A DNA stretch of 64,000 nt, taken from NCBI RefSeq assembly GCF_001874625.1, contig NZ_CP017671.1, forward strand, positions 2,728,001-2,792,000, written 5' to 3'. The position numbers and the translations under genes were made by a program. The notes under the pieces were generated by a model, which had not been told where the DNA came from, did no database searches, and worked only from the letters and a program-made list of their open reading frames with translations. This DNA is from Providencia rettgeri. GTDB lineage: Bacteria; Pseudomonadota; Gammaproteobacteria; Enterobacterales; Enterobacteriaceae. Positions 31,881 through 42,987 of this stretch are shown in pieces. Numbering within the stretch: the first letter of the stretch is position 1; every line of letters begins with the position of its first letter.

Positions 31881-32507
31881 TTATTTAGCTAGCCATTGGG
31901 TCAGTGTTTGGCGAATATCATATTGTACTTGCTCAATATTTTGGCTCGCATCAACCGTCAGTATTGTTTCATCTTCCGCTGCCAGTTCAAGGTAGCGGTG
32001 ACGGGTCCTTTCAAAAAAGGCTAACGATTCTTTTTCGATTCTATCTAACTCACCGCGGGACCTTGCACGTTGTAAGCCCAATTCTGGCGATAAATCAAGA
32101 TACAAGGTTAATGATGGTTTAAACTCACCAAGTACCAAATCACGTAACGACTTCATTAACTGGAGGTCGATTTCCCTTCCGCCGCCTTGGTACGCCTGTG
32201 ATGACAAATCATGGCGGTCACCAACAACCCATTTACCTGCGGCTAAAGCCGGTTTAATCACTGTTTCAACGAGTTGAACTCGCGCTGCATATAACATTAA
32301 TAGCTCAGCTTTATCAGTGACTTTATCGCCTTCAATCCCTTGTTTGATCAGCTCTCGTAGCTTTTCGGCTAGTGGCGTCCCACCCGGTTCCCGAGTGAAA
32401 ACGATATCCGTAATACCCGCCTGATTAAGTGTATCTACCACCGTATTGATTGCAGTCGTTTTGCCTGCACCTTCTAATCCTTCAATAACAATAAATTGAT
32501 TTTTCAT
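31881..32507 (-). CDS. tmk: Thymidylate kinase
   Basis: A cytosolic dTMP kinase of 208 residues from ATG 32507 ([10 protein letters not shown]). The P-loop is [10 protein letters not shown], followed by the DRX-type [16 protein letters not shown] and a lid with [12 protein letters not shown]. The frame extends upstream to 32567, but that part lies inside mltG. The chosen start is seven bases after the mltG stop and fits the E. coli N-terminus. Confidence 0.96.
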   Translation of the reverse strand: MKNQFIVIEGLEGAGKTTAINTVVDTLNQAGITDIVFTREPGGTPLAEKLRELIKQGIEGDKVTDKAELLMLYAARVQLVETVIKPALAAGKWVVGDRHDLSSQAYQGGGREIDLQLMKSLRDLVLGEFKPSLTLYLDLSPELGLQRARSRGELDRIEKESLAFFERTRHRYLELAAEDETILTVDASQNIEQVQYDIRQTLTQWLAK

Positions 32508-32514
32508 TTTTTTA

Positions 32515-33537
32515 TCATTTTTGCTGTTCAAATTGGCGATAAACTTTGACCGCCCGATTGTGTTCATTCAAGTTGCGACTAAAAGTATGACCGCCTTTAC
32601 CATCTGCGACAAAATAGAGGTAATCCGTTTTAGCTGGGTGCGCAGCCGCTTTTATTGATGCCAAACTTGGCATTGCTATCGGTGTTGGCGGCAACCCATC
32701 AATTTTATAAGTATTGTACGGTGTGTAATTGTCTAAATCACTACGATAAATCTTACCATCATACTTATCACCTAGGCCGTAAATAACTGTTGGGTCGGTT
32801 TGTAAGCGCATATTTTTCTTCAAACGATTAACAAACACCGATGCAACTTGCGACCTTTCACTCTCTACACCGGTTTCTTTTTCAATAATTGAAGCCATAA
32901 TCAGCATTTCATAAGCATTTTTATAAGGTAGGTCTCTATCTCGCCCTTGCCATTCTTCTTCAAGGCTACTTTGCATGCGCTTATATGCACGCTTTAAAAT
33001 TTCCGTATCTTTTGTCCCCGCCGTATATAAATAGGTGTCAGGGTATAACCACCCTTCTAGTGTACCTTCACCTTTGAACCCGATAAACGCATGAAGTTCT
33101 GCTGGTGTCATCTCTGTCGATGTATGTTCTAAGTAAGGGGCATCACGTAAAATGTTACCCCAATCATTCAATCGGTTACCTTCAATAAAACGAATAGAAA
33201 ATTGAGCTTCTTTACCGCTAACCACTAACGATAATAATTGTTCTACGGTCATGTCAGGTTGTAAACGGTATGTCCCCGCTTTTAATTGAGCGAGTTCCGG
33301 CCGTAATTTTAATAACCATTGAAACTCATTCCCCTGCTCAATCATATTTTCTTTGACTAGCAAGGCTTCAAATGCAACTCGCCCAGTCCCTGTAGGAACC
33401 GTTAAAATTTTCTCTTGAGTCAAGTTAATGGGGGTTTTCGCATAGTTCATGACTTGACGATATTGTAAATATACGGCAACGGCTACAACAGCAGTAAGAG
33501 TCACAGTAATCAGAATGATTTTTTTGGCTAATTTCAT
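32515..33537 (-). CDS. mltG: Endolytic murein transglycosylase MltG
   Basis: A 340-residue inner-membrane protein that cuts nascent glycan strands and sets their length. One N-terminal membrane segment (about 5-23) is followed by a LysM-like region and the YceG domain. The catalytic glutamate segment is ASIIEKETG, with [12 protein letters not shown] downstream. It lies between pabC and tmk, as in E. coli. Confidence 0.95.
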   Translation of the reverse strand: MKLAKKIILITVTLTAVVAVAVYLQYRQVMNYAKTPINLTQEKILTVPTGTGRVAFEALLVKENMIEQGNEFQWLLKLRPELAQLKAGTYRLQPDMTVEQLLSLVVSGKEAQFSIRFIEGNRLNDWGNILRDAPYLEHTSTEMTPAELHAFIGFKGEGTLEGWLYPDTYLYTAGTKDTEILKRAYKRMQSSLEEEWQGRDRDLPYKNAYEMLIMASIIEKETGVESERSQVASVFVNRLKKNMRLQTDPTVIYGLGDKYDGKIYRSDLDNYTPYNTYKIDGLPPTPIAMPSLASIKAAAHPAKTDYLYFVADGKGGHTFSRNLNEHNRAVKVYRQFEQQK

Positions 33538-33589
33538 TTATTGACCATTTCAATAAGTGTTTAGGTAATAGTGATATAGTTTTTAGATA

Positions 33590-34420
33590 CTAGATTTTGC
33601 AGCGCAAAAAGAGATACTCAAATAATTCACGCGACATGAATTGTAATGGCGACTGCCCTTTGCTTAACTGAATGCTTTGTACAGGTAACACTGGCATCAA
33701 TGCATTACAAATAATCACTTCATCACAATAATTCAAAATAGAGGCAAACCGCTCAACTTCTTGAAAATGGTACTGACTATCTTGCAGTAGTGCTATGATC
33801 TTTTGTCTCATTAATCCATTCACACCACAATGAGATAATTTTGGGGTGTAGACTGTTTGACCAACTCGCCAAAAGACATTGGCACTACAACATTCAACGA
33901 TAACGCCGTTGGTATCAAGTACGATGGCCTCATCCGCGTTATACTCATCAATTTCTTGTCTGATAAGAACTTGCTCTAACCGGTTGAGGTGTTTCATACC
34001 TGCTAATAATGGGCTACGTGCCAATGGGATCTCACTTAAGATTAACGCAGCCCCTTTACATTGTAGTTGAACATAGTTTTGTGGAAAGGGAGAAACACTG
34101 ACAATCACTGTTGGTGAATTAAAGCCTCTAGAACTATAACCCCGCCCCCCTGCACCACGGCTAATTATCACCTTTAGCACCAGTTCATCTTCTACTTGCT
34201 GCGCGCAAATATGCAATAAATGCTGTTTCAGCATACCCCAGTCAGGCTGAGTTATTTTCAACCGCTGGCTGTCATGCTGCAAACGTGCAATGTGCTCATC
34301 TAACATTTTAGCTTGCTGATTAACGACATGTACGGTCGTAAAGCAGCCGTCCCCAAAAGAGACTGCACGATCAGTTACGCTTATTTGCTGGCAAACTTGC
34401 CCATTAACCCAATATGACAT
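33590..34420 (-). CDS. pabC: Aminodeoxychorismate lyase
   Basis: A PLP-dependent fold-type IV lyase of 276 residues that converts 4-amino-4-deoxychorismate to p-aminobenzoate and pyruvate for folate synthesis. The PLP lysine is K143 in GMKHLNRLEQ. SFGDGCFTT near residue 21 and EADEA-like NADEAIVLD are conserved. It is first in the downstream half of the minus-strand cluster, after a fabF terminator. Confidence 0.94.
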   Translation of the reverse strand: MSYWVNGQVCQQISVTDRAVSFGDGCFTTVHVVNQQAKMLDEHIARLQHDSQRLKITQPDWGMLKQHLLHICAQQVEDELVLKVIISRGAGGRGYSSRGFNSPTVIVSVSPFPQNYVQLQCKGAALILSEIPLARSPLLAGMKHLNRLEQVLIRQEIDEYNADEAIVLDTNGVIVECCSANVFWRVGQTVYTPKLSHCGVNGLMRQKIIALLQDSQYHFQEVERFASILNYCDEVIICNALMPVLPVQSIQLSKGQSPLQFMSRELFEYLFLRCKI

Positions 34421-34518
34421 TGATAATACTTATAATAAAAGCTGATAAATCAGACAGTAAACAAGATGAGTCATCATAAACTAAAGCGAATGGCTGTGCA
34501 AAGAGATGGGCAAAATAA

Positions 34519-34547
34519 AGCCCTAGTCACTTTCAGCGACTAGGGCT
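34519..34547 (-). terminator. Terminator between fabF and pabC
   Basis: AGCCCTAGTC and GACTAGGGCT form a ten-pair stem; the minus strand continues with TTTATTTT. It probably reduces rather than abolishes read-through into pabC. Confidence 0.85.
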
Positions 34548-34570
34548 AATTAATAACGGTGATAGATTAT

Positions 34571-35821
34571 TTACTCGCCGTGATAACGACGGAAAATCAA
34601 TGAACCGTTTGTACCACCAAAACCAAATGAGTTACACAGAGCATACTCCATGTTCTCAACCTTGCGTGCATGACCTGGGACAAAGTCCAGTTTGCATGCT
34701 TCATCTGGGTTATCCAGATTAATGGTTGGTGGAACAGTTTGATCACACAATGATAAGATGGTAAAGATTGACTCAATAGCACCCGCTGCACCTAAAAGAT
34801 GCCCTGTCATGGATTTGGTTGAGCTAACGAGTACATCAGTACCCTCACCAAATACAGACACAACAGCCTGTGCTTCGGCTAAGTCACCCGCAGGTGTCGA
34901 AGTACCGTGAGCATTAATATACCCTACGTCACTTGCTTGAATACCTGCATCTTTCAGTGCGTTTTCCATTGCAAGCGCTGCGCCTTCCCCATTTTCTGGA
35001 GGCGAAGTCATATGGTAGGCATCACTGCTCATCCCAAAGCCTGCAATTTCGGCATAAATTTTCGCACCACGCGCTTTGGCATGTTCATATTCTTCAAGAA
35101 TAATGATACCTGCACCATCACCAAGAACAAAACCATCACGGTCTTTATCCCAAGGGCGACTTGCTGCTTGTGGGTCATCATTACGAGTTGATAACGCTCT
35201 TGCTGCGCCAAAACCCGCAACACCAAGCGGGGTTGTTGCTTTTTCAGCACCGCCTGCAACCATTACTTCTGCATCACCATAAGCAATCATACGCGCCGCA
35301 TGACCAATATTATGCACACCCGATGTACAGGCTGTAGCAATAGAAATACTGGGACCACGGAAACCGTACATAATACTTAAATGACCAGCCACCATATTAA
35401 TGATGGTTGACGGTACGAAGAATGGGCTAACTTTTCTAGGACCACCGTGTAATAGAGATTCACAGTTATCCTGAATTAACCCTAACCCACCAATACCAGA
35501 ACCAATCGCTGCACCAATCCGAGTAGCATTGGCTTCTGTTACTTCCAACCCTGCATCTTTAAAGGCCTGAAAGCCTGCTGCGATGCCGTATTGGATAAAT
35601 GGGTCCATTTTTTTCGCATCTTTACGAGAGATGCCAAAATCTTCGTAATTGAAATCTTTTACTAAGCCAGCAAATTTAGTTGCGTGGTTAATAGTATCAA
35701 AATGCTCAATTAGGCTGATACCACTCTGTCCGTCACAAACAGCTTTCCATGATGACTCAACTGTGTTGCCGACAGGAGATAACATGCCCAGTCCGGTTAC
35801 GACTACACGACGCTTAGACAC
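34571..35821 (-). CDS. fabF: 3-oxoacyl-ACP synthase II
   Basis: A condensing enzyme of 416 residues that extends acyl-ACP and converts palmitoleate to cis-vaccenate precursors, which matters for temperature adjustment. The Cys-His-His triad is C165 (ATACTSG), and the histidines of [11 protein letters not shown] and [12 protein letters not shown]. The C-terminal [10 protein letters not shown] is conserved. It is last in the fab run, separated from acpP by a processing-type hairpin. Confidence 0.97.
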   Translation of the reverse strand: MSKRRVVVTGLGMLSPVGNTVESSWKAVCDGQSGISLIEHFDTINHATKFAGLVKDFNYEDFGISRKDAKKMDPFIQYGIAAGFQAFKDAGLEVTEANATRIGAAIGSGIGGLGLIQDNCESLLHGGPRKVSPFFVPSTIINMVAGHLSIMYGFRGPSISIATACTSGVHNIGHAARMIAYGDAEVMVAGGAEKATTPLGVAGFGAARALSTRNDDPQAASRPWDKDRDGFVLGDGAGIIILEEYEHAKARGAKIYAEIAGFGMSSDAYHMTSPPENGEGAALAMENALKDAGIQASDVGYINAHGTSTPAGDLAEAQAVVSVFGEGTDVLVSSTKSMTGHLLGAAGAIESIFTILSLCDQTVPPTINLDNPDEACKLDFVPGHARKVENMEYALCNSFGFGGTNGSLIFRRYHGE

Positions 35822-35859
35822 GTATTTCCTCCAAGGAGGGAAAAGTTACAAAGGAAACA

Positions 35860-35881
35860 TAGGCGATCGAGTGATCGCCTA
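35860..35881 (-). other. Intergenic hairpin between acpP and fabF
   Basis: TAGGCGATC and GATCGCCTA form a nine-pair stem with a GAGT loop. A weak U-rich tail on the minus strand suggests a partial terminator or an mRNA-stabilising 3' end for the highly expressed acpP. Confidence 0.7.
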
Positions 35882-35898
35882 GATAAGTTTTCGTACAA

Positions 35899-36135
35899 TT
35901 ATTTAGATGCGTTGCCGACGTAATCCAACGCTGCCTGTACTGTTGTGATCTTTTCAGCTTCTTCGTCAGGGATTTCGCAATCGAACTCTTCTTCTAGAGC
36001 CATAACCAGCTCAACTGTGTCAAGAGAATCAGCGCCCAAGTCATCAACAAATGAAGCTGTATTTACAACTTCTTTCTCTTCAACACCCAGTTGTTCAACG
36101 ATGATTTTCTTAACGCGTTCTTCGATAGTGCTCAT
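35899..36135 (-). CDS. acpP: Acyl carrier protein
   Basis: A 78-residue acidic four-helix carrier. The phosphopantetheine attachment serine is S37 in [18 protein letters not shown]. It carries growing acyl chains between the Fab enzymes encoded around it. A 155-base gap separates it from fabG, long enough for its own strong promoter. Confidence 0.98.
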   Translation of the reverse strand: MSTIEERVKKIIVEQLGVEEKEVVNTASFVDDLGADSLDTVELVMALEEEFDCEIPDEEAEKITTVQAALDYVGNASK

Positions 36136-36290
36136 ACTATTAAAATTCCTATCAAAACTCGCTTTCGCGATGGTTTTCGTAGTTTATGAAATACAGGAAA
36201 AGATACAACCCAATCCCGACTGTTGGAACCATTATTTTGCATTATTTAGCGTTGGATAACACTAATAATGCAAATAGTTCCATCATTTCT

Positions 36291-37025
36291 TTAGATCATG
36301 TACATGCCACCATTGACATGCAATGTTTCACCTGTGATGTAAGCCGCTTCGTCAGAAGCTAAAAACGCTACAGCACTGGCAATTTCTTGTGCATCACCCA
36401 GTCTATCAGCAGGAACCTGAGATAAAATGCCTGCACGCTGTTCATCTGTCAATGCTTTAGTCATATCAGTTTCGATAAAACCAGGTGCAACGACGTTGAC
36501 AGTAATACCACGAGAAGCGATTTCACGAGCTAATGATTTACTAAAACCAATCAGCCCAGCTTTCGCTGCCGCGTAGTTTGTTTGCCCCGCATTTCCCATC
36601 ACCCCAACAACAGATGCGATAGAAATAATACGACCATAACGTTTTTTCATCATGGCACGCAAAACGGATTTAGACAAACGGTAAACGGATGAAAGATTGG
36701 TGTCAATAACATCTTGCCATTCATCATCTTTCATACGCATCAATAGGTTATCACGTGTGATACCTGCATTATTAATCAAAATGTCAATTTCACCAAATTC
36801 TTTACGGATCTTGGTCAAAGTTTCTTCGATTGATGCTGCATCAGTCACGTTTAACGCTAAACCTTTACCTTTACCATCAAGGTAAGCGGTAATAGCTTCT
36901 GCGCCTTTTTCGCTTGTTGCGGTCCCAATAACAGTTGCACCGCGTGCGATTAAGGTTAAAGCTATCGCTTTACCTATCCCACGGCTAGCACCTGTTACCA
37001 GTGCAATTTTTCCTTCAAAGCCCAT
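36291..37025 (-). CDS. fabG: 3-oxoacyl-ACP reductase
   Basis: An NADPH-dependent SDR of 244 residues that reduces 3-ketoacyl-ACP in each elongation round. The cofactor motif TGASRGIGKA, NNAGITRDN, catalytic serine in IISIASVVG and YAAAKAG (YxxxK) are all intact. It contrasts with the SDR at 9191, where the tyrosine is missing. It starts seven bases after fabD. Confidence 0.97.
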   Translation of the reverse strand: MGFEGKIALVTGASRGIGKAIALTLIARGATVIGTATSEKGAEAITAYLDGKGKGLALNVTDAASIEETLTKIRKEFGEIDILINNAGITRDNLLMRMKDDEWQDVIDTNLSSVYRLSKSVLRAMMKKRYGRIISIASVVGVMGNAGQTNYAAAKAGLIGFSKSLAREIASRGITVNVVAPGFIETDMTKALTDEQRAGILSQVPADRLGDAQEIASAVAFLASDEAAYITGETLHVNGGMYMI

Positions 37026-37032
37026 GTCTTCC

Positions 37033-37965
37033 TCAGCTATTTTCTAAAGCAGTGCTCAATGATACAGGATCATTGATTGCTACGGCAGTTAAATTAGAGA
37101 CAATTCGCTTGGTAAGACCAGTCAATACTTTACCCGGCCCTACTTCGATAAGGTGTTCAACACCTTGATCTGCCATCAATTCTACTGTTTCCGTCCAACG
37201 GACTGGATTATACAGCTGACGGACTAAAGCATCACGAATATTTTGCGCCGATTGCTCTATTTTAACATCAACATTGTTGATAACTGGATAGTCTGGCTCA
37301 CAAAAATCAATTTTTTCTAACGCATCGGCTAATTTATCAGCAGCAGGCTTCATTAATGCACAGTGAGAAGGAACACTCACAGATAACGGCAATGCACGTT
37401 TTGCTCCTGCTTCTTTACATGCAGCCCCTGCACGTTCTACTGCAGCTTTTTCACCGGCGATAACGACTTGCCCAGGTGAATTAAAATTAACCGGAGAAAC
37501 AACTTGGCCTTGTGCAGATTCTTGACAAGCTTTTTTAATGGATTCGTTATCTAAACCGATAATGGCATACATCGCACCCGTCCCTTCAGGAACAGCTTCT
37601 TGCATTAATTTGCCACGTAATTCAACAAGTTTAATTGCTTGTTTAAAATCAATAACCCCTGCGCAAACCAACGCGGAGTATTCACCTAAGCTATGACCCG
37701 CCATAATCGCTGGCATCGCACCATTTTTGTCTTTCCAAACACGGAAGATAGCCACGGATGCGGCTAACAATGCGGGCTGAGTCTGCCATGTTTTATTTAA
37801 TTCTTCTTCTGGCCCATTTTGTACTAGTGCCCAAAGATCGTAACCCAATGCTTCCGATGCTTCAGCGAATGTCTGCTCAACTAGCTGATTTTCCTCAGCC
37901 AGTGCCGCTAACATACCTAAAGACTGAGAACCCTGTCCGGGAAATACCATAGCAAATTGTGTCAT
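37033..37965 (-). CDS. fabD: Malonyl-CoA:ACP transacylase
   Basis: A 310-residue enzyme that loads malonyl groups onto ACP. The nucleophile elbow is GHSLGEYSAL, the histidine segment is SVPSHCALM, and the N-terminal FPGQGSQ is typical. It lies between fabH and fabG in the usual order. Confidence 0.97.
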   Translation of the reverse strand: MTQFAMVFPGQGSQSLGMLAALAEENQLVEQTFAEASEALGYDLWALVQNGPEEELNKTWQTQPALLAASVAIFRVWKDKNGAMPAIMAGHSLGEYSALVCAGVIDFKQAIKLVELRGKLMQEAVPEGTGAMYAIIGLDNESIKKACQESAQGQVVSPVNFNSPGQVVIAGEKAAVERAGAACKEAGAKRALPLSVSVPSHCALMKPAADKLADALEKIDFCEPDYPVINNVDVKIEQSAQNIRDALVRQLYNPVRWTETVELMADQGVEHLIEVGPGKVLTGLTKRIVSNLTAVAINDPVSLSTALENS

Positions 37966-37983
37966 GTCTATTTTCTCAGTTAA

Positions 37984-38940
37984 TTAAAAACGAACTAATG
38001 CAGAGCCCCAAGTGAAACCACCACCAAAGGCCTCTAAAAGCACCAGTTGACCACGTTGAATACGGCCATCTCGAACCGCTTCATCCAAAGCGGTTGGAAC
38101 TGATGCTGCAGAAGTATTACCATGACGGTCAAGGGTGACAACAACTTTATCCATTGTCATATCTAACTTTTTAGCCGTCGCAGATATAATTCTTAAATTT
38201 GCTTGATGTGGCACTAACCAATCAAGTTCTTCTTTTGCAATACCACTTTCAGTCAATGTTTCATCAACAATATGGGCTAATTCGCGCACTGCAACTTTAA
38301 ATACTTCATTACCCGTCATCGTTAAATACGCTGGGTCTTCAGAACAGCGACTGCGGTTAGGTAATGTTAATAAATCACCATAACGACCATCCGCATGCAG
38401 ATGAGTAGAAATAATACCCGGCTCTTCAGATGCACCAATAACCACAGCCCCTGCTGCATCACCGAATAAAATAATAGTACCACGGTCTTCAGGGTCTAAT
38501 GTTTTTGATAATGCATCAGCGCCAATCACCAAGGCTTTCTTCGTCATACCTGTTTTGACAAACTGATCCGCAATGCTGATTGCATAAGTAAAACCAGCAC
38601 AAGCTGCGGCGACATCAAAAGCAGCGCAATCATTAATACCTAACAGTTGCTGTATTTGGCAAGCTGCGCTTGGAAAGGCATGCGTCGCTGATGTTGTTGC
38701 AACAATAATCAAGCCTATTTCAGCCGCCTCAATTTGAGCCATTTCTAGCGCATTTTTTGCAGCATGTAACCCCATCACTGAGACACTTTCGTCTTCGTTT
38801 GCAATTCTTCTTTCGTGTATTCCAGTGCGTGTCACAATCCACTCATCAGAAGTATCAACCATTTTCTCCAGATCAGCATTGGTGCGCACTTGCGCTGGCA
38901 AGTAGCTGCCTGTTCCTAAGATTTTACTGTACATAGCCAT
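37984..38940 (-). CDS. fabH: 3-oxoacyl-ACP synthase III
   Basis: The initiating condensing enzyme that joins acetyl-CoA and malonyl-ACP. The catalytic Cys is C114 in [10 protein letters not shown]; the histidine and asparagine are in VPHQANLRI and [10 protein letters not shown]. Two ATGs compete: 38940 (three bases after the plsX stop) and 38934, whose [13 protein letters not shown] matches E. coli better. The nearest AGGAG is 13 or 19 bases away, so the start is unsettled; 318 or 316 residues. Confidence 0.95.
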   Translation of the reverse strand: MAMYSKILGTGSYLPAQVRTNADLEKMVDTSDEWIVTRTGIHERRIANEDESVSVMGLHAAKNALEMAQIEAAEIGLIIVATTSATHAFPSAACQIQQLLGINDCAAFDVAAACAGFTYAISIADQFVKTGMTKKALVIGADALSKTLDPEDRGTIILFGDAAGAVVIGASEEPGIISTHLHADGRYGDLLTLPNRSRCSEDPAYLTMTGNEVFKVAVRELAHIVDETLTESGIAKEELDWLVPHQANLRIISATAKKLDMTMDKVVVTLDRHGNTSAASVPTALDEAVRDGRIQRGQLVLLEAFGGGFTWGSALVRF

Positions 38941-38943
38941 AGG

Positions 38944-39984
38944 TTATTGATCACTCCTGGGTAAAACAATATTTAGTCGCGCTGTTATTCTTTCTGGGAC
39001 TTGCTTTTCAACAGCTTGTACTGCGCGGTCAATTGCGGCTTTAAAAGCGCCTTCATTCGCTGCACCATGACTCTTGATGACAATACCTTTTAATCCTAAC
39101 AGAGTCGCACCATTATACTGGTCGGGGTTCATATCCCCAAAACGCTTCATTAAACGTTTTTTTAGCCATTTTTTCGCCAGTTGCATCAACCAACTGCGTT
39201 TTTTATTTTGATCACTTGATGATTTTATCAATGAAAGGATCACTCGGATGACACCTTCCATTGTTTTTAAAGAGACGTTACCTGCGAAGCCGTCACATAC
39301 TAATACATCAGTTTTGCCTGTCAGTAATTCATTACCTTCTACATAACCAATATAGTTAATTGACGTTGTTTCTTTTAACACGGAGGCGGCTTCGCGGATA
39401 TTATCTAGCCCCTTGCTCTCTTCTTCGCCAATATTGAGCAAAGCGACTCTAGGTTTAGAAATATTGACCACTTCTTCGGCCATAACTGAACCCATTACAG
39501 CAAATTGCACTAACATATCACTACTACAATTGACATTAGCGCCTAAATCAAGCACAACCGTTTGGCTTTTTTGCTGATTAGGTAAGATGGTCATTAACGC
39601 AGGACGTTCAATTCCGTCTATCGACTTTAACATCAATTTAGCTAACCCCATCAGTGCACCGGTATTGCCTGCACTCACGCACGCTTGTGCCTGCCCAGTT
39701 TTTACCAACTCCAAAGCCACTCGCATTGACGTCCCCTTACTTTGTCTTATGGCATTCGATGGCTTAGCATCATTTGCGATAACACCGTCCGCAGGGATTA
39801 TTTCGACACGCGAAAGTTGCTCTGCACGACATTGTGCAAGCAAAGGTTGAATGGCATCGGGTTGACCGACTAGCAGTAATTTTAGCGCTGGATTAGATGC
39901 CAGTGCCTGCAATGCAGCAGGCACCGTGACGCGGGGACCAACATCCCCGCCCATAGCATCTAACGCAATGGTTAGATTAGCCAA
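38944..39984 (-). CDS. plsX: Phosphate acyltransferase PlsX
   Basis: A 346-residue peripheral enzyme that makes acyl-phosphate from acyl-ACP for glycerolipid synthesis. [11 protein letters not shown] at the N-terminus, [16 protein letters not shown] and [13 protein letters not shown] are conserved. The start is TTG 39984 (TTG GCT AAT CTA), with no good ribosome-binding site and only 12 bases after rpmF. Expression probably depends on coupling with upstream translation. Confidence 0.94.
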   Translation of the reverse strand: MANLTIALDAMGGDVGPRVTVPAALQALASNPALKLLLVGQPDAIQPLLAQCRAEQLSRVEIIPADGVIANDAKPSNAIRQSKGTSMRVALELVKTGQAQACVSAGNTGALMGLAKLMLKSIDGIERPALMTILPNQQKSQTVVLDLGANVNCSSDMLVQFAVMGSVMAEEVVNISKPRVALLNIGEEESKGLDNIREAASVLKETTSINYIGYVEGNELLTGKTDVLVCDGFAGNVSLKTMEGVIRVILSLIKSSSDQNKKRSWLMQLAKKWLKKRLMKRFGDMNPDQYNGATLLGLKGIVIKSHGAANEGAFKAAIDRAVQAVEKQVPERITARLNIVLPRSDQ

Positions 39985-39996
39985 GGTAACAACAAA

Positions 39997-40167
39997 TTAC
40001 TTGCTGATAACCTTACGGCCACGGTAGTAACCATCTGCAGTCACGTGGTGACGCAGGTGAGTTTCACCGGAAGTTTTATCTACAGAAACTAGGGTAGCAG
40101 TCAGTGCATCATGTGAACGACGCATACCGCGTTTTGAACGAGTTGGTTTATTCTGTTGTACGGCCAT
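39997..40167 (-). CDS. rpmF: 50S ribosomal protein L32
   Basis: A 56-residue basic ribosomal protein: [20 protein letters not shown] at the N-terminus and a C-terminal [17 protein letters not shown]. It has an AAGGAGTAAGG ribosome-binding site just before ATG 40167. It lies between yceD and plsX, as in E. coli, and links ribosome synthesis to the lipid operon. Confidence 0.97.
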   Translation of the reverse strand: MAVQQNKPTRSKRGMRRSHDALTATLVSVDKTSGETHLRHHVTADGYYRGRKVISK

Positions 40168-40179
40168 TGACCTTACTCC

Positions 40180-40704
40180 TTAAGTACTTTTCTTTAAACT
40201 GGCTAATACGGCAAATGGGTTTGGTTTTTCTGCCTCAGGAGGCAGTTCGCCAAAGACCATATCCGCTTCGGACACTTCACAGTGTTCAGAATCATGAACC
40301 GGAACCACTGGTAAGGAAAGAATTATTTCATCTTCTATCATTCCCAGCAAATCTATTTCACCAAATTCATCAATTTGAATTGGCTCGTAGAGCTCCGGTA
40401 ATGCTTCGGCCTTTTCGTCATTGACGACAGGACTAAAACAATACGATACGTAGACATGATGCTTGAAATCAGTTCTGCAACGTTGACATTTTAAGGTGAC
40501 ATCCACTTGGGATTTCCCCTCAATGACAGTCAAACGCTGATTATCAATTTTAAATGATAATTCGGTTTCTACATCACTATCTACACTGACTACTGATTCG
40601 GCAATACGTGTAACTTGCTCAGGTGTATAACTCCCGACATAGTCGAGGTTTTTCTGAGCTGCACGCTGCGCATCGATAGTCAGGGGTAATTTTACCTTTT
40701 GCAT
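40180..40704 (-). CDS. yceD: YceD, large-subunit ribosomal RNA accumulation protein
   Basis: A 174-residue DUF177 protein. The conserved CQRCRTDF motif with flanking acidic C-terminal residues is visible. In E. coli and plants this family is needed for normal 23S rRNA accumulation; the molecular role is unclear. It is the first gene of the yceD-rpmF-plsX-fab run, 12 bases before rpmF. Confidence 0.92.
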   Translation of the reverse strand: MQKVKLPLTIDAQRAAQKNLDYVGSYTPEQVTRIAESVVSVDSDVETELSFKIDNQRLTVIEGKSQVDVTLKCQRCRTDFKHHVYVSYCFSPVVNDEKAEALPELYEPIQIDEFGEIDLLGMIEDEIILSLPVVPVHDSEHCEVSEADMVFGELPPEAEKPNPFAVLASLKKST

Positions 40705-40847
40705 AAGGCGCGCATATTAACTTTGTAATGAGCTATAGTCAAAGAAAAAGGCGGGGTAAACTCGCCTTTTCACCAAAAAATCGCAGGTTTTGCGTTTTAT
40801 AGTTTAAAATGAGTTAACCCTTTTGGCTACGAGTTTCGAGAAAAATC

Positions 40848-41432
40848 ATGAAATCGATTATTTTGGCGTCAACTTCAGAGTTCCGACAAACCTTGCTAAA
40901 AAAATTAGGATTACCTTTTTTAGCGGTTCCACCTAACATTGATGAATCGCCTATTTTACATGAGTCGGCTCAAGAACTGGTCATGCGGTTAGCCCATGCA
41001 AAAGCCGCCGCTTTGGCGAACCAATACCCACAACACCTCATCATTGGTTCCGACCAAGTCTGTGTCATTGATGGAAAAATAGTTGGCAAACCTCATAGCT
41101 TTGATAACGCCTTCAAACAATTACAAGCCGCATCAGGAAATAAAATTACCTTTTATACTGGTTTATGTTTACTTAATACTGAAATAGGTAAGTTTGATGT
41201 GCAATGTGAATTGTTCGATGTCTATTTTCGCCAACTAACGGATGACGAAATCACTCATTATTTGCATAAAGAAGAACCTTTCCAGTGTGCTGGTAGTTTT
41301 AAATCTGAAGGATTGGGCATTGCTTTGTTTGAACGGCTCGAAGGAAGAGACCCTAATACATTAATCGGGTTACCTATCATATTGTTATTAGAAATGTTGA
41401 GAAAGTGCGGTGTTAACCCCCTAAGCGATTAA
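40848..41432 (+). CDS. yceF: Maf-family nucleoside triphosphate pyrophosphatase YceF
   Basis: A 194-residue Maf protein. LASTSEFRQTLLKKLG at the N-terminus, IGSDQVCVIDGKIVGKP and CAGSFKSEGLGIALFERLEGRDPN match the E. coli YceF subgroup, which hydrolyses m7GTP and related modified nucleotides. It is transcribed divergently from yceD. Confidence 0.93.
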   Translation: MKSIILASTSEFRQTLLKKLGLPFLAVPPNIDESPILHESAQELVMRLAHAKAAALANQYPQHLIIGSDQVCVIDGKIVGKPHSFDNAFKQLQAASGNKITFYTGLCLLNTEIGKFDVQCELFDVYFRQLTDDEITHYLHKEEPFQCAGSFKSEGLGIALFERLEGRDPNTLIGLPIILLLEMLRKCGVNPLSD

Positions 41433-41487
41433 CTAAATAGAGCATGGCGCAGTGACAGGGGTTCACTCTCTGTCACTGCCAAAACTA

Positions 41488-42447
41488 TTAAATTGCTGTT
41501 TTACGGTTACGCAACACTTTTAAGCAACGGGTTAACCCTGCATCCATAGGTGCCTGTAAGCGCATTTCTTCCCCTGTATTTGGGTGTGTGAATTTCAGCG
41601 CACTGGCGTGCAGAAATAAACGGTTTAAACCTGTATCCGCCAATTGGCTATCAAATTGCCTGTCACCATAGCGGTCATCAAATGCAATGGGATGCCCCGC
41701 GTATAAAGTATGTACACGGATTTGGTGAGTACGCCCTGTCACTGGGCTAGCCTTAATTAAGGTTGCATTTTCAAAGCGCTCTTCAACTTTAAAACGCGTT
41801 TCTGAAGGCTTACCTTCACTGTTAACTTTTACTACTCGCTCACCACTTTGGAGGATATTTTTTAGTAGCGGCGCTTGAACGACCTTAGTATGCGACTGCC
41901 AATTTCCTCGAACTAGCGCTAAATAATCTTTTTGCATTTGCTTTAAGCGCAATTGTTCGTGTAATGCCCTAAGGGCTGAGCGTTTTTTGGCCACCAATAG
42001 AATACCTGATGTATCCCTATCAAGGCGATGAACTAACTCAAGAAAACGAGCTTCTGGGCGTAGCGCTCTAAGCCCTTCAATCACCCCAAAACTGAGCCCA
42101 CTTCCGCCATGTACCGCCGTTCCAGAAGGTTTGTTCAGCACTAAGATATAATCATCTTCAAATAAAATACAGTCAGCAAGCGCTGCCACTTTCCCTAATT
42201 TAGCTGATACTGGCGCTGTTTCACGCTCAGCAACCCTAACTGGCGGTACGCGAACTTGGTCCCCTTCCAGCAATTTATATTCTGGTTTTATCCGCCCTTT
42301 GTTAACACGCACTTCCCCTTTACGGATAATGCGATAAATCATACTTTTTGGCACACCTTTGAGTTTGGTGAGCAAAAAATTGTCGATGCGTTGCCCAGCT
42401 TCGTCATCGCTGATCTCAATAAATTGAACTTGGTTTTGTATATTCAT
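41488..42447 (-). CDS. rluC: 23S rRNA pseudouridine synthase RluC
   Basis: A 319-residue enzyme that modifies 23S rRNA uridines 955, 2504 and 2580 (E. coli numbering). An N-terminal S4 domain (about 18-75) is followed by the RluA-type catalytic domain with HRLDRDTSG containing the catalytic Asp, and GRTHQIRVH. It is divergent from rne, as in E. coli. Confidence 0.95.
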   Translation of the reverse strand: MNIQNQVQFIEISDDEAGQRIDNFLLTKLKGVPKSMIYRIIRKGEVRVNKGRIKPEYKLLEGDQVRVPPVRVAERETAPVSAKLGKVAALADCILFEDDYILVLNKPSGTAVHGGSGLSFGVIEGLRALRPEARFLELVHRLDRDTSGILLVAKKRSALRALHEQLRLKQMQKDYLALVRGNWQSHTKVVQAPLLKNILQSGERVVKVNSEGKPSETRFKVEERFENATLIKASPVTGRTHQIRVHTLYAGHPIAFDDRYGDRQFDSQLADTGLNRLFLHASALKFTHPNTGEEMRLQAPMDAGLTRCLKVLRNRKTAI

Positions 42448-42607
42448 TCGGGAATGCGTTAACTCTAATTGATTAAAATATGCTCTTATTCGCTCTCTCT
42501 ATCATACCGACTCCACAAAATTTTTTATCTTTTTTTTTAATTTGTCTATTTTCTGGCTGATTTATCCTATTTCTAAATAAAATTTCCATATAACTTCCGT
42601 ATCGACT

Positions 42608-42987
42608 TGCTATAATGTCTATGGCAATGGAATAATACGAAGTCGCCGAAATGTTTAAAAAACGAAAATTGGCGTTATATAGGATTTCTTATTTGATGAC
42701 GTAACAATGCAGCAATGGCGTAAGACATTTAGCAACATCAAATAAATTAGCGAGCAACGAATTTTAGCTTATTGGGTTAGGAACTTCCGTTTTCAATAAC
42801 ATACGGCATCCTGATTAAGAACGCTGAATTTTTAATCTAAAAATCAGGTTCACCGAATACTGCGCGTCTCTATACGAACGACTGCCGCGAGGCAGACGGT
42901 TTTGTAAAAATCACGAGGCCATCGGTTTACAGTAGCTCATTCTTTCGCTGCTCTTTATTTAAAGAAAATAATTGAGTAAGTAATAAC
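42608..42987 (+). promoter_or_regulatory. rne promoter and long structured 5' leader
   Basis: An extended -10, TGC-TATAAT at 42608-42616, predicts a start near 42623 and a leader of about 365 bases, nearly the 361 known for E. coli rne. Hairpins are visible at 42780-42811 (GGA..CCGT with ACGG..TCC) and 42882-42895 (CTGCC-GCGA-GGCAG, a GNRA tetraloop). In E. coli this leader lets RNase E cut and limit its own mRNA. The remaining bases 42448-42607 hold the divergent rluC promoter and are A+T-rich. Confidence 0.7.
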
